In this document: piece by piece, positions 32,608 to 42,689 of the stretch
Layout of the letters: each line of letters opens with the position of its first letter
Position numbering within the stretch: the first letter of the stretch is position 1
Assembly (NCBI RefSeq): GCF_039830135.1
Contig: NZ_CP156081.1
Coordinates: 1,908,001 to 1,972,000, forward strand
Length of the DNA: 64,000 bases
Reading direction: 5' to 3'
Origin: Defluviimonas sp. SAOS-178_SWC
GTDB taxonomy: Bacteria; Pseudomonadota; Alphaproteobacteria; Rhodobacterales; Rhodobacteraceae
The notes under the pieces: model-generated
What the model saw: the letters and a program-made list of their open reading frames with translations, nothing else
What the model was told of the DNA's origin: nothing
Database searches by the model: none
Made by a program: the position numbers and the translations under genes

Positions 32608-33708
32608 TCAGAGATCGAGCGTCAGGCCTTCGATCTGCGCCGGCGTCACATAGCCGAGCGAGCCGGACATCATGTAGTCGAGCTGGATCTTGAACACCCG
32701 CGCCGCGTTCTTGTCGCGGTTGGCGTAGCTGAACCAGATCGGCACCGCGACCTCGGTCAGAAGCTCCACGTCGTCCTGGCTCAGACGCGTGACTTCGGTG
32801 CCATCGGCCGCGAACTTGGCCCAGGCCTCCTGGTCGGCCTTCTGGATCGCGGCGTGGTGCATGTCGGAATAGACATGCGTCTCCATTTCCACGAACTGCT
32901 TCATGCCGGGCGAGAGGGCGTCCCAGGCGCCTTGCGCCACGGTGATGTCCATGAGGTCGACCGGCTGGTAGACCGACATGAAGCCCGGAGGGCCCATCGA
33001 GATGTAGTTGGTGACCTGGCTGAAGCCGAGCGCGTAGTTCACCGCCGGCCCGACATAGTCGGCGACGTCGATCGTGCCCTTTTCCAGCGCGGGGAAGATC
33101 TCCGACCCCGGAAGCACGGTGGTCTCGGCGCCGATCTCAGTGAAGACCTCGGCCACCATGCCGCCCGGCAGGCGCATCTTGCGGCCGCGGAAGTCGTCGA
33201 TCGAATTGATCGGCACCTTGGAATGGATGATGTTCGGCCCGTGATGGACGGGGCCGACATAGTACATGCCCTGCGCCGCATAGAGTTCCCGCGCGATCTC
33301 GAGCCCGCCGAGGCCGTAGAAGAACACGTCGAATTCATGCGGATTGCGCAGCCCGAGGGGATAGGACGTCAGGAACGTTGCCGCCGGGATGATGCCTTGC
33401 GCGTAGATGGTGAAGGGGTTCACCGCGTCGAGAACACCGTTCTTCACCGCGTCGTAAAGCTGGAAGTCGCCGACGACGTCATTCGCGCCGAAGGGCTGGA
33501 AGGCCAGTTCGCCGCCGGTCTTCTCGACGATGGTCGCGCACCAGTCCTTGAAGATCTGCAAGCCGGCCCCGCCGGGCCAGGAGGTCTGGATCTTCCAGGT
33601 CGTCCCATTGGCCTGCGCCGACGCGATATACGGAGCGGCAACCGTGGTTGCGCCGGCCGCCGCGATGGTTCTCAGCGCTGCCCGCCGCGAACTGGGTTTC
33701 AATAGCAT
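32608..33708 (-). CDS. TRAP transporter substrate-binding protein (DctP family)
   Basis: A 366-aa exported protein with a twin-arginine-like signal (SSRRAALRTIAAAGATTVAAP) and GGGAGGA five bases before the ATG. It has the DctP fold with WKIQTSWPGG at the mature start and conserved GRKMRLPGGMVAEVF and EKGTIDVADYVGPA segments. Length and motifs resemble binding proteins for 2-oxo acids and monocarboxylates (TakP/LctP type) more than C4-dicarboxylate DctP; the ligand is inferred. It is the first gene of the TRAP operon. Confidence 0.88.
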   Translation of the reverse strand: MLLKPSSRRAALRTIAAAGATTVAAPYIASAQANGTTWKIQTSWPGGAGLQIFKDWCATIVEKTGGELAFQPFGANDVVGDFQLYDAVKNGVLDAVNPFTIYAQGIIPAATFLTSYPLGLRNPHEFDVFFYGLGGLEIARELYAAQGMYYVGPVHHGPNIIHSKVPINSIDDFRGRKMRLPGGMVAEVFTEIGAETTVLPGSEIFPALEKGTIDVADYVGPAVNYALGFSQVTNYISMGPPGFMSVYQPVDLMDITVAQGAWDALSPGMKQFVEMETHVYSDMHHAAIQKADQEAWAKFAADGTEVTRLSQDDVELLTEVAVPIWFSYANRDKNAARVFKIQLDYMMSGSLGYVTPAQIEGLTLDL

Positions 33709-33794
33709 TGCGTTCCTCCCGATTTTCGGCGGCCCGTCATTTTCTCAGGATTGCGGTCGCCGCCTCGATCCGAAATCCCGTTCCTCGCCATTAT

Positions 33795-33813
33795 TGGTAA
33801 CATTAGTTTACCA
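33795..33813 (-). promoter_or_regulatory. Candidate operator upstream of the TRAP operon
   Basis: Perfect dyad TGGTAA-N7-TTACCA (TGGTAACATTAGTTTACCA), 87 bases upstream of the dctP-like start. The half-sites resemble TGGT/ACCA half-sites of GntR-family regulators, although the spacing is wider than the FadR consensus. No regulator gene is adjacent, so the factor is unknown. Confidence 0.5.
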
Positions 33814-34330
33814 GATGTCCACAATTGATATCGGTTACGCCGAACTTTCGGAGTGCGGCAAATTGGGCCTGCCGCCCGAGGGGCGCCGTTCCGCGGGCCG
33901 TCGTGCGGGTGCGAGACTGATCGCAGGAGGGCCGGGCCGCCGCCGCCGTCGAAGGTTGCGGTCCGGCCCGGTGCGGCAAGTCTGGGCAGGGAGGGAGCGA
34001 GGCAAGGGGCCGGTCCCGACAAGGACCGCCGGGCGGCATGGGCGCGGCCGGACCCGACAGGTGCCCCAAGACGGTAACCAAGGGGCCAAAAGACGGCAAA
34101 GGCAATCCCTGCTTCACAGGCGGTTGAGGTGCGGCGAAAGATCGGCCGGGATCCGCCGTATCACTGGTTCCGCGAGGCGAGTTCGATATCCTGCGTCATG
34201 CCCGCCCGCTTCCCTCTTTCCTGTCGGCAACGCCAATCCTGTCGGCAAAGAGACTTCGCGCTCCTTGCCGAGGGATCGAAACGGTGAGGCTGAACTCACA
34301 TGTTGTTTTGCGTCAGTGTCTCGTGTCGAT
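33814..34330. other. Long non-coding stretch with several short dyads
   Basis: About 520 bases between the TRAP operator and the alcohol dehydrogenase gene hold no convincing gene. Short open frames are GC-driven and lack homology or good ribosome sites. The stretch contains several potential stems (GCGGCA/TGCCGC near 33857-33877, CCGGGCC/GGCCCGG at 33932-33969, CGGTCC/GGACCG near 34013-34030) and a near-direct repeat TCCTGTCGGCAA at about 34219 and 34237. It could include a small RNA or long leader; no known RNA family was recognised. Confidence 0.4.
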
Positions 34331-34355
34331 CTTCGCGCCTGAAACCGGCGCGAAG
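34331..34355 (-). terminator. Hairpin after the class III alcohol dehydrogenase gene
   Basis: A perfect 9-bp stem CTTCGCGCC-N7-GGCGCGAAG, 14 bases after the stop codon. No T-run follows on the minus strand, so termination is plausible but not certain. Confidence 0.5.
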
Positions 34356-34369
34356 ACGAAGGCCCTGCG

Positions 34370-35497
<1,128 letters not shown>

Positions 35498-35527
35498 TTA
35501 CAGATCCTCCAAGAGTGATTTTTCCCA

Positions 35528-35558
35528 CCTATAGCGGGTCACTTGGATGGAGTATAGG
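35528..35558 (-). promoter_or_regulatory. Dyad upstream of the class III alcohol dehydrogenase gene
   Basis: Inverted repeat CCTATA-N19-TATAGG about 30 bases upstream of the start codon. It could be an operator or part of the promoter; in related bacteria a two-component system controls this gene in response to formaldehyde, but no such regulator is nearby here. Tentative. Confidence 0.3.
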
Positions 35559-35682
35559 CGGGGAGGTACCCGATTATCGCGACCTTGGTTTGGAGGTCGG
35601 ACCCTTGGGCGCGGGGCTGTACTCGGCCGGATCCAGGCGGAGGCGCGCGATGCATTGTTTCAGGGCTGCAGGGTCCTTTCAG

Positions 35683-38067
35683 TCATCCGTTCTCGGCCGC
35701 CGCAACGTGCCGTTTCACAGCGAGAAAACTGTCGGGCGTGACCGAGATCGAGTCGATTCCCGCCTCGACCAGAAGTCGCGCGAACTCGGGATCGTTGGAC
35801 GGCGCCTGACCGCAGAGCCCGACCTTGCTGCCGGACCTGTGCGCCCGTTCGATCACCGTACGGATCATCCACAACACCGCAGGATCGCGCTCGCGGAAGA
35901 GGTCCGCCAGCGCCTCGCTGTCGCGGTCGACGCCGAGTGTAAGCTGCGTGAGGTCGTTCGAGCCGATGGAGAAGCCGTCGAAGCGCTTCGCGAAATCCTC
36001 GGCGAGGATCACGTTGGAGGGGATTTCGCACATAACGTAGACCTCAAGCCCGTTCTCCCCGCGCTTCAGCCCATTCTTTGCCATTTCGGCGATCACCCGG
36101 TCCGCCTCCTCGGGGGAGCGGCAGAAGGGGATCATCACGATGACATTTGAAAATCCCATCTCTTCGCGCAAGCGTTTGATCGCCCGGCATTCGAGCGCGA
36201 AACCGTCACGATAGGCATCGGAATAGTAACGGGAGGCGCCGCGAAACCCGATCATCGGGTTTTCCTCATGCGGCTCGAACTGCCGGCCGCCGAGAAGCTC
36301 GGCATATTCGTTGGTCTTGAAGTCGCTCATCCGCACGATGACAGGGTGCGGGAACCAGGTCGCGGCGATGCGCGACAGACCCATCGCCAGCGTTTCGACG
36401 AAATAATCCGCCTTGTCCGTATAACCGCGAGTCATCCGGTCGATCTCGGCCTTCGCCGCCTCGTCCTTCAACTCGCCGTAGCGGGTGAGGGCGACCGGGT
36501 GGACGCGGACGGCGTTGTTGATGACGAATTCCATCCGGGCGAGGCCGACACCGTCCACCGGCAATCGCCACCAGCGCGCGGCGGCGGCCGGATTGGCGAG
36601 GTTCAGCATCACCTTCGTCCTGGTCTTCGGCACGGCGTCGAGCTTCACGTCCTCGACCGTCACCTCGGCAGTGCCGGCATAGACGAAGCCCCGCTCGCCC
36701 TCGGCGCAGGACACGGTCACCTCCTGCGCGTCATGCAGGACATGGGTGGCGTTGCCGGTGCCGACGATGGCCGGCAGGCCCAGTTCGCGGCTGACGATGG
36801 CGGCATGGCTGGTGCGGCCGCCGTGATCGGTGACGATGGCCGCCGCGCGCTTCATGATCGGCACCCAGTCGGGGTCTGTGGTGGAGGTGACGAGGACCGC
36901 GCCATCGACGAACCGGTCGATCTCGGCGGCAGAATTCAGAAGGCAGACCTCGCCCGTCGCAACCGCCTCGCCGACGCTGAGGCCTTCGGTCAGGACCGGG
37001 CCCTTGGCGGCGACGGAGTAGCTCCGGAAACCGGCGGCACTGGCGCGCGACTGCACGGTTTCGGGCCGCGCCTGGACGATGAACAACTCGCCCGTCTCGC
37101 CGTCGCGCGCCCATTCCATGTCCATGGCCTGGCCGTAGTGATCCTCGATCGTCACCGCGAAGCGCGCCAGTTCGAGGATCTCGGCATCGCCCAGCACGAA
37201 AGCCTCGCGCTCGGCCATCGAGGTCGGCACGTTGCGGGTCGGATGCGCCGCGCTTTTGGCGTAGATCATCTTCTGCTCTTTGGCCCCGAGCGCCCGCGCC
37301 ACGATCGGCGTCAGCGAGGGGGCCGAGAGGAAGGGCTTGTAGACCTGATATTCGTCGGGATCGACGGCGCCCTGCACGACATTCTCGCCAAGGCCCCAGG
37401 CGGCGTTAATCAGCACGACCTTGTTGAAGCCCGACTCGGTGTCGATGGAGAACATCACGCCCGAACCGCCGAGATCGCTGCGGACCATAAGCTGCACGCC
37501 AACCGACAACGCGACCTTTTCATGCGCGAAGCCCTTGAGGGTGCGGTAGGTGATTGCGCGGTCGGTATAGAGCGAGGCGTAGCAGCGCCGGCACGCGTCC
37601 AGAAGCGCTTTTTCGCCGCTGATGTTCAGGAAGGTTTCCTGCTGACCGGCAAAGCTCGCATCCGGCAGGTCCTCTGCCGTGGCCGAGGAGCGTACGGCGA
37701 CCGCCGGGTTCTCGCGCCCGGTGCGGCGCGCAAGCTCGGCATAGGCGGCGCGGATCTCGGCGGCGATATCTTCGGGCCAGTCGGCGGTGGCGATGGCGGT
37801 GCGGATCGCGTGCCCTGCCGCCTGAAGGTCGATCCGGCCCTTGTCGAGCGCGGCGAGGCGTTCGGCGATCACGTCATCGAGCGCATTCGCCTCCAGATAG
37901 GCGCGAAAGGCCGACGAGGTCGTGGCGAAGCCGGGCGGCACCCGCACGCCCTTCTGGGACAAGGCCACCGTCATCTCGCCGAGCGAGGCGTTCTTGCCGC
38001 CCACCAGCGCCACGTCACCGCGCGCCACCTTGTCGAACCAGATCAGGTTCTGCTTGCTCCGGGACAT
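35683..38067 (-). CDS. ppsA: Phosphoenolpyruvate synthase
   Basis: A 794-aa enzyme with the three expected domains: an N-terminal ATP-grasp nucleotide-binding domain (about 1-350, GGKNASLGEM and AVRSSATAEDLPDASFAGQQETFLN), the phosphohistidine swivel domain with the catalytic His in GGRTSHAAIVSRELG, and the C-terminal PEP/pyruvate barrel ending in LCGQAPSNDPEF. It makes PEP from pyruvate and ATP for gluconeogenesis. Length matches the E. coli enzyme (792 aa). GGAGG is present upstream. Monocistronic, with 185 and 322 bp gaps on either side. Confidence 0.95.
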   Translation of the reverse strand: MSRSKQNLIWFDKVARGDVALVGGKNASLGEMTVALSQKGVRVPPGFATTSSAFRAYLEANALDDVIAERLAALDKGRIDLQAAGHAIRTAIATADWPEDIAAEIRAAYAELARRTGRENPAVAVRSSATAEDLPDASFAGQQETFLNISGEKALLDACRRCYASLYTDRAITYRTLKGFAHEKVALSVGVQLMVRSDLGGSGVMFSIDTESGFNKVVLINAAWGLGENVVQGAVDPDEYQVYKPFLSAPSLTPIVARALGAKEQKMIYAKSAAHPTRNVPTSMAEREAFVLGDAEILELARFAVTIEDHYGQAMDMEWARDGETGELFIVQARPETVQSRASAAGFRSYSVAAKGPVLTEGLSVGEAVATGEVCLLNSAAEIDRFVDGAVLVTSTTDPDWVPIMKRAAAIVTDHGGRTSHAAIVSRELGLPAIVGTGNATHVLHDAQEVTVSCAEGERGFVYAGTAEVTVEDVKLDAVPKTRTKVMLNLANPAAAARWWRLPVDGVGLARMEFVINNAVRVHPVALTRYGELKDEAAKAEIDRMTRGYTDKADYFVETLAMGLSRIAATWFPHPVIVRMSDFKTNEYAELLGGRQFEPHEENPMIGFRGASRYYSDAYRDGFALECRAIKRLREEMGFSNVIVMIPFCRSPEEADRVIAEMAKNGLKRGENGLEVYVMCEIPSNVILAEDFAKRFDGFSIGSNDLTQLTLGVDRDSEALADLFRERDPAVLWMIRTVIERAHRSGSKVGLCGQAPSNDPEFARLLVEAGIDSISVTPDSFLAVKRHVAAAENG

Positions 38068-38268
38068 GCGGACCTCCTCAGATTGACCTGCGGCGAAGAT
38101 CGCCGATCCGCGCGGCCGTGCCGTTGATCTCGGTCAACAAGATCAGCCGCCGCCCATTGCCTGATCGTCGAGACCAATGGCGGGAAGCCCCTCCTTATCG
38201 ACGAATGGACGATTTCGGAACCGATCCCGGTCGCCGGGTAGAAGACGTAAGGAATGAAATAAGACCAG

Positions 38269-38299
38269 CCGGCCGTCCGCAAGCGCGGCCGGTTTTCTT
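38269..38299. terminator. Bidirectional-looking terminator between macB-like and ppsA genes
   Basis: Stem CCGGCCG-N10-CGGCCGG flanked by AAGA upstream and TTTTCTT downstream, so A/T arms extend the stem. It lies between two minus-strand genes; it probably ends the exporter operon. The rest of the 322-bp gap holds no convincing gene; ppsA signals must lie at about 38070-38250. Confidence 0.6.
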
Positions 38300-38389
38300 A
38301 CGCGGATCACCTGAGTGATGAGAACGGGCCTCGGGGCGGCATGTCCTGTCACCCATAGTTCGCCTGTCAGCGGGAGGTGGTTGGAAGCT

Positions 38390-39595
38390 TCACTGGTAGC
38401 GCAGGGCCTCGATCGGATCGAGGCGGGCGGCGGAGCGGGCGGGGAAATAGCCGAAGACGATGCCGACGAAGGCCGAGAAAACAAAGGCCAGCGCGATAAC
38501 CGGCAGGCTCGGCGAGAACGGAATCGTCATGATCTGCGCGCCGATAAACGCCAGCGCGAGGCCAAGGACGATGCCGATCACCCCGCCGATGAGCGACAGG
38601 ACAATGGCCTCGATCAGGAACTGCATCAGCACCTGACGCGACTGCGCGCCGACCGCTAGACGGATGCCGATCTCGCGGGTGCGCTCGGTGACGGAAACCA
38701 GCATGATGTTCATAATCCCGATCCCGCCGACGAGCAGGCTCACCGCCGCGACGGCCGACAATAGCCCGGTGAGAACGTTGTTGATCCCGGTCAGCATGGA
38801 GGAGATCTCCTTCATGTCGGTGACCGAGAAGTCATCCATCTCGCCGATGTCGATCCGGCGGCGTTCGCGCATCAGGGCCTCGATCTCGCGGATGCCGCGG
38901 TCGGTGGTGACGGCTTGCGCCAGCGCGACCCGGATCGAGGAGACCTCGGCATTCCCGGCGATCCGGCGTTGCATCATGCGGATCGGGACGATGACGACGT
39001 CGTCCTGATCCATGCCGAAGGAGGACGCGCCCTTCGCTTGCAACAGGCCGATGACCTCGCAGGAAATCGTCTTGAGGCGGATTACCTCTCCGGTCGGGTC
39101 GGTATTGCCGAACAGAGTCTGGCGCACCGTCTCGCCTACGAGGCAGACGGCGCCGCCGGCCTTTTCCTCGGCGGCGGTGAAGCCGCGCCCGCGCAGGATC
39201 GGCCAGTTGTTGACCTCGAAGTAGCTCATGTCGCTGCCGGTGACGGTCGTGGTCGCGTTCGCGTTGCCATAGACGACCGTCATGTTGCTGGACGTGACGG
39301 GAGCGGCCGCTTGGACCACGCCAAGCTCCGCCAGAGCCGCGGCATCGGCAAGGCGAAAGGCGGGCGCATCGTCACGGGTGCCGGGGCCCATCATCGCCCG
39401 TCCCGGGCGCAGGATGAGGACGTTGCTGCCAAGGCTCTCGACGCTTGCCGTGACCTGCTCTGACGAGCCCTGGCCGATCGTCACCATCGCGATGACGGCG
39501 GCGACGCCGATCACCACGCCGAGCACCGTCAGGAACGACCGAAGCGCGTTGCGCAGGATCGCCTGAAACGCCAGCCGGACGGTTTCCCAGATCAT
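38390..39595 (-). CDS. MacB-like ABC exporter permease
   Basis: A 401-aa membrane protein with an N-terminal helix (LRSFLTVLGVVIGVAAVIAMV), a large periplasmic MacB-PCD domain and three C-terminal helices ending in FGYFPARSAARLDPIEALRYQ, the FtsX signature. It works with the ATPase (4-bp overlap) and the periplasmic adaptor encoded upstream. E. coli MacB fuses ATPase and permease; here they are separate. No TolC-type outer-membrane gene is near. Confidence 0.9.
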   Translation of the reverse strand: MIWETVRLAFQAILRNALRSFLTVLGVVIGVAAVIAMVTIGQGSSEQVTASVESLGSNVLILRPGRAMMGPGTRDDAPAFRLADAAALAELGVVQAAAPVTSSNMTVVYGNANATTTVTGSDMSYFEVNNWPILRGRGFTAAEEKAGGAVCLVGETVRQTLFGNTDPTGEVIRLKTISCEVIGLLQAKGASSFGMDQDDVVIVPIRMMQRRIAGNAEVSSIRVALAQAVTTDRGIREIEALMRERRRIDIGEMDDFSVTDMKEISSMLTGINNVLTGLLSAVAAVSLLVGGIGIMNIMLVSVTERTREIGIRLAVGAQSRQVLMQFLIEAIVLSLIGGVIGIVLGLALAFIGAQIMTIPFSPSLPVIALAFVFSAFVGIVFGYFPARSAARLDPIEALRYQ

Positions 39596-40302
39596 TTCGC
39601 CACCTCCAAAGAGGTCTGGCGGTCGGACTCGATGTGGCCGTCGACGAAAGTGACGCGCCGTTGGGCGTAGGCCGCCATGTCCTCCTCATGCGTGACCATG
39701 ACGATGGTCATCCCGTCGTCGCGGTTGAGCGCCGCGAGAAGCTCCATGATCTCGCGCGAACGGGCCGTGTCGAGGTTGCCGGTGGGTTCGTCGGCGAGGA
39801 TCACCATCGGATCGCCGGCAAGGGCCCGCGCGATGGCGACGCGCTGTTGCTGGCCGCCCGAGAGTTGGGATGGATCGTGATGCTCTCGCCCCTGGAGCCC
39901 GACCTTCGCGAGGGCCTCACCCGCGATCCGTGCGCGTCGCGCGCGCGGCAGGCCCTTGTAGATCAACGGCAGTTCGACGTTTTCGAGCGCCGTGGTCCGC
40001 GCGAGCAGGTTGAACCCCTGGAACACAAAGCCGAGATAGTGGCGGCGGAGTAGCGCCCGCTGGTCGCGACTGAGGGCCGAGACATCGGTGCCGTTGAAGC
40101 GGTAAGTCCCACCCGTCGGCCGGTCGAGGCAGCCGATGATGTTCATCGCCGTCGATTTGCCCGAGCCTGACGGCCCCATGATCGCGACGAATTCGCCCTT
40201 GCGGATCGCAAGGTCCACGCCGTCAAGCGCGCGGACCTCGGCCTCTCCGCTGCCATAGGACCGGCAGATGCCGCTCAAGTCGATGAGCGCGGGCGCTGTC
40301 AT
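39592..40302 (-). CDS. MacB-type ABC exporter ATP-binding protein
   Basis: A 236-aa ATPase from ATG 40302, 1 bp after the adaptor stop. Walker A is GPSGSGKST, signature [15 protein letters not shown] and Walker [13 protein letters not shown], the pattern of the LolD/MacB class. It powers the adjacent permease by a mechanotransmission cycle. An earlier in-frame start would add Arg-rich residues overlapping the adaptor gene and is unlikely. Confidence 0.92.
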   Translation of the reverse strand: MTAPALIDLSGICRSYGSGEAEVRALDGVDLAIRKGEFVAIMGPSGSGKSTAMNIIGCLDRPTGGTYRFNGTDVSALSRDQRALLRRHYLGFVFQGFNLLARTTALENVELPLIYKGLPRARRARIAGEALAKVGLQGREHHDPSQLSGGQQQRVAIARALAGDPMVILADEPTGNLDTARSREIMELLAALNRDDGMTIVMVTHEEDMAAYAQRRVTFVDGHIESDRQTSLEVAK

Positions 40303-40303
40303 C

Positions 40304-41551
40304 CTAGCCCGCCTCGCTCTGGTCGGTGATGACGGCATCGCCTTCCGCAACCTCGCCTGAAAGGATCACCGTCTGCCTGCCGTCGCTTGCCCCGGTCTCG
40401 ACCGGGACCTCGACGGCGACACCGCCACGCAACACCCAGACGGACCGTCCGGAGGTGGCGCCGGACCCTGAACCACTCGGCCGCCGGGGCATGATCAGAC
40501 CGAGAAGCCCGCTGCCATTGCCACCCTCATCCGCGATCTGCGGCGGCGCATACCGCAACGCGGCGTTCGGAACCTGCAGGGCGTCCTCGACCCGGTCCAC
40601 GGTGATCGCCGCCGTCGCGGTCATGCCGGGGCGGAGCGCGAGGTCGTCGTTCTCAACCGTCAGCACCGCCTTGTAGGTCACGACGCCGTCCGTCGTTTCC
40701 GGCGCATAGCGCACCTGGGTGATCTCGGCCGAGAATGCCCGACCGCTATAGGCGTCGACCGTGAAGCTGGCCATGTTGCCGACCCGGACCTTGCCGATGT
40801 CGGCCTCGTCCACATCGACACGAAGCTCCATCGCCGTGAGATCCTCGGCGATTGTGAAAAGCGTCGGGGCGGAAAGCGATGAGGCGACGATCTGCCCCGG
40901 ATCGGCGGCCCGGTCGAGGACGACGCCGTTGATGGGCGAGCGGATCACGGTCTTTTCGAGATCCGAGCGGTTGGAGGACAGCGCGGCCTCCGCAAGCACG
41001 ACATCGGCCTCGGCAATGGACAACGCAGCCTTGGCGTTCTTGTAGGTGGTCTCGTACCCGATGAAATCGCGGCGCGAGGTGGCGCCGAGCTTGTCGAGCC
41101 TGCCTTGCGCCTCGTAGTTCGATTCCGCCTCGTAAAGATTGGCTTCGGCCTGCGCCACCCGCGCCTTGGCGGCGTCCAGTGCGGCTTCGGAATTCGCCAC
41201 CTGTGCCTTGAGCTTGGTATCGTCGAGCCGGGCGAGGACCGCGCCGGCCTGAACCTGGTCGTTGTAATCCGCCGCCACCTCGACAAGCGTGCCCGAGAGT
41301 TCGGAGGACACGTCGACTTGCCGGGTGGGCTGGACCGTGCCGGTGGCGATGACGGTCACGGTAAGCGTGCCGCGCGTCGCCGCCTCGGTGAGATAGATCA
41401 CGCGGCCGCCCGCGCTGTCGCGGCCGGACCAGAAGACCCAGCCGCCGACCGCCACCGCGACGAGGAGAAGCACGGTCAATGCCCCGACCCAGCGGCGCCC
41501 ATGCGCTTCCTTGTGAAGCAGGGCCGATATGTCATCCACTTTCTCGGCCAT
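40304..41551 (-). CDS. MacA-like periplasmic adaptor (membrane fusion protein)
   Basis: A 415-aa protein anchored by an N-terminal helix (WVGALTVLLLVAVAVGGWVFW). Adaptor domains are in order: lipoyl half (QPTRQVDVSSELSGTLVEV), an alpha-hairpin coiled coil (about 110-200), the second lipoyl half (TVIRSPINGVVLDRAADPGQ), beta-barrel and membrane-proximal domain. GGAAGGA precedes the start. It would connect the MacB-like pump to an outer-membrane channel for export of an unknown substrate such as a peptide or lipid. Confidence 0.9.
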   Translation of the reverse strand: MAEKVDDISALLHKEAHGRRWVGALTVLLLVAVAVGGWVFWSGRDSAGGRVIYLTEAATRGTLTVTVIATGTVQPTRQVDVSSELSGTLVEVAADYNDQVQAGAVLARLDDTKLKAQVANSEAALDAAKARVAQAEANLYEAESNYEAQGRLDKLGATSRRDFIGYETTYKNAKAALSIAEADVVLAEAALSSNRSDLEKTVIRSPINGVVLDRAADPGQIVASSLSAPTLFTIAEDLTAMELRVDVDEADIGKVRVGNMASFTVDAYSGRAFSAEITQVRYAPETTDGVVTYKAVLTVENDDLALRPGMTATAAITVDRVEDALQVPNAALRYAPPQIADEGGNGSGLLGLIMPRRPSGSGSGATSGRSVWVLRGGVAVEVPVETGASDGRQTVILSGEVAEGDAVITDQSEAG

Positions 41552-41684
41552 GGTCCCGTCCTTCCGCGCAATCCGGTTCCGTCTAGGGCGAGGCCCGCCT
41601 GTTTGCCTTGATACGGATCATGGCCGCAATTCCGTCGCTGCGGGTGCGAAATGGCGGCGCTTTGGCAGCGGACTGCCGGTCGGA

Positions 41685-42689
41685 TCAGGCGACCTTTTCG
41701 TCGAGAAGCTCGCGCCAGCGGTGGCAGGCCACTTCGTGCCCGTCGCCGGGATGTTCCAGAACCGGCTCCTCTGCCTTGCAGCGGTCGATCGCGTAGGGGC
41801 AGCGGGTATGGAACTTGCAGCCCTTGGGCTGGTTCGTGGGCGATGGGATCTCGCCGATCAGTTTCTGCGCACGACCCCGGTCGTCCGGGTCAAGCGACGG
41901 GATCGCCGAGAAGAGCGCGCGGGTGTAGGGATGGCGGGGTGCCGCGAAGAGGCGCCGCGTCGGCGCCGATTCCACGAGGCGCCCGAGATACATGACCGCG
42001 ACGTGGTCGCAGGTATGGGCGACGACGGAGAGGTCGTGGCTGATGAAGAGGAAGGTCAGCCCCATGTCGCGCTGGATCTGCTTCAGGAGGTTCAGAACGT
42101 CGGCCTGGATCGAAACATCGAGGGCGGCGACGCTTTCGTCGGCGACGATGAATTGCGGGCCCGACACCAGCGCGCGGGCGATGGAGATCCGCTGCCGCTG
42201 ACCGCCCGAGAAGGCGTGCGGGAAACGCCGGAGGTGTTCGAGGTTCAACCGGCATTTCGCCGCGATCTCGCGCACCCTTGCGTCGGTTTCCTCGCGCGTC
42301 CTGGTCAGGCCCATCACCTCGAGCGGTTCGGCGATGATGTCGCGCACGGTCATGCGCGGACTGAGGGCCGCGTAGGGATCCTGGAAGATCAGCTGCGCCC
42401 GTTTTCGGTAATCCTTGAGCGCCGGGCCGGTCAGCGTCGTCAGGTCCAGATCGACCTCGCCATCGGTGTAGCGCGCGGTGCCGCCCGTCATCGGCACGGC
42501 TTTCAGGAGCGCCCGGCCGAGCGTTGTCTTGCCGGAGCCGCTTTCGCCGACGAGGCCAAAGAAGGAGCCCTTTTCGATATCGAGGTTGACGTGATCGACG
42601 GCCTTGAGGATCGACTTTCCGAAGAAGCCGGACCCGATCCTGAACCCGACCGAAAGGTCGCGGGCCGAGATGAGAAGGTTGCCGCTCAT
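41685..42689 (-). CDS. Oligopeptide/dipeptide ABC transporter ATP-binding protein (OppF-like)
   Basis: A 334-aa ATPase with Walker A GESGSGKTT, signature FSGGQRQRISIARAL, Walker B FIVADESVAALD and the C-terminal OppF/DppF Cys region (GCKFHTRCPYAIDRCKAEEP) that can hold an Fe-S cluster. It starts 4 bp inside the preceding ATPase gene. Last gene of the peptide operon. Confidence 0.92.
   Translation of the reverse strand: MSGNLLISARDLSVGFRIGSGFFGKSILKAVDHVNLDIEKGSFFGLVGESGSGKTTLGRALLKAVPMTGGTARYTDGEVDLDLTTLTGPALKDYRKRAQLIFQDPYAALSPRMTVRDIIAEPLEVMGLTRTREETDARVREIAAKCRLNLEHLRRFPHAFSGGQRQRISIARALVSGPQFIVADESVAALDVSIQADVLNLLKQIQRDMGLTFLFISHDLSVVAHTCDHVAVMYLGRLVESAPTRRLFAAPRHPYTRALFSAIPSLDPDDRGRAQKLIGEIPSPTNQPKGCKFHTRCPYAIDRCKAEEPVLEHPGDGHEVACHRWRELLDEKVA

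Noticed and set aside
33803..34117. Possible 104-aa minus-strand gene in the gap before the TRAP operon
   Set aside because: Pro/Arg-rich, no ribosome site, no similarity recognised.
34160..34210. tRNA-like GTTCGATAT sequence
   Set aside because: No matching acceptor or anticodon arms could be folded around it.
36268..38127. Open frame of about 619 codons on the plus strand opposite PEP synthase
   Set aside because: Antisense shadow of a well-conserved enzyme.
38118..38318. Short plus-strand frame upstream of PEP synthase
   Set aside because: Runs through a terminator stem, is Arg/Pro-rich and has no ribosome-binding site.
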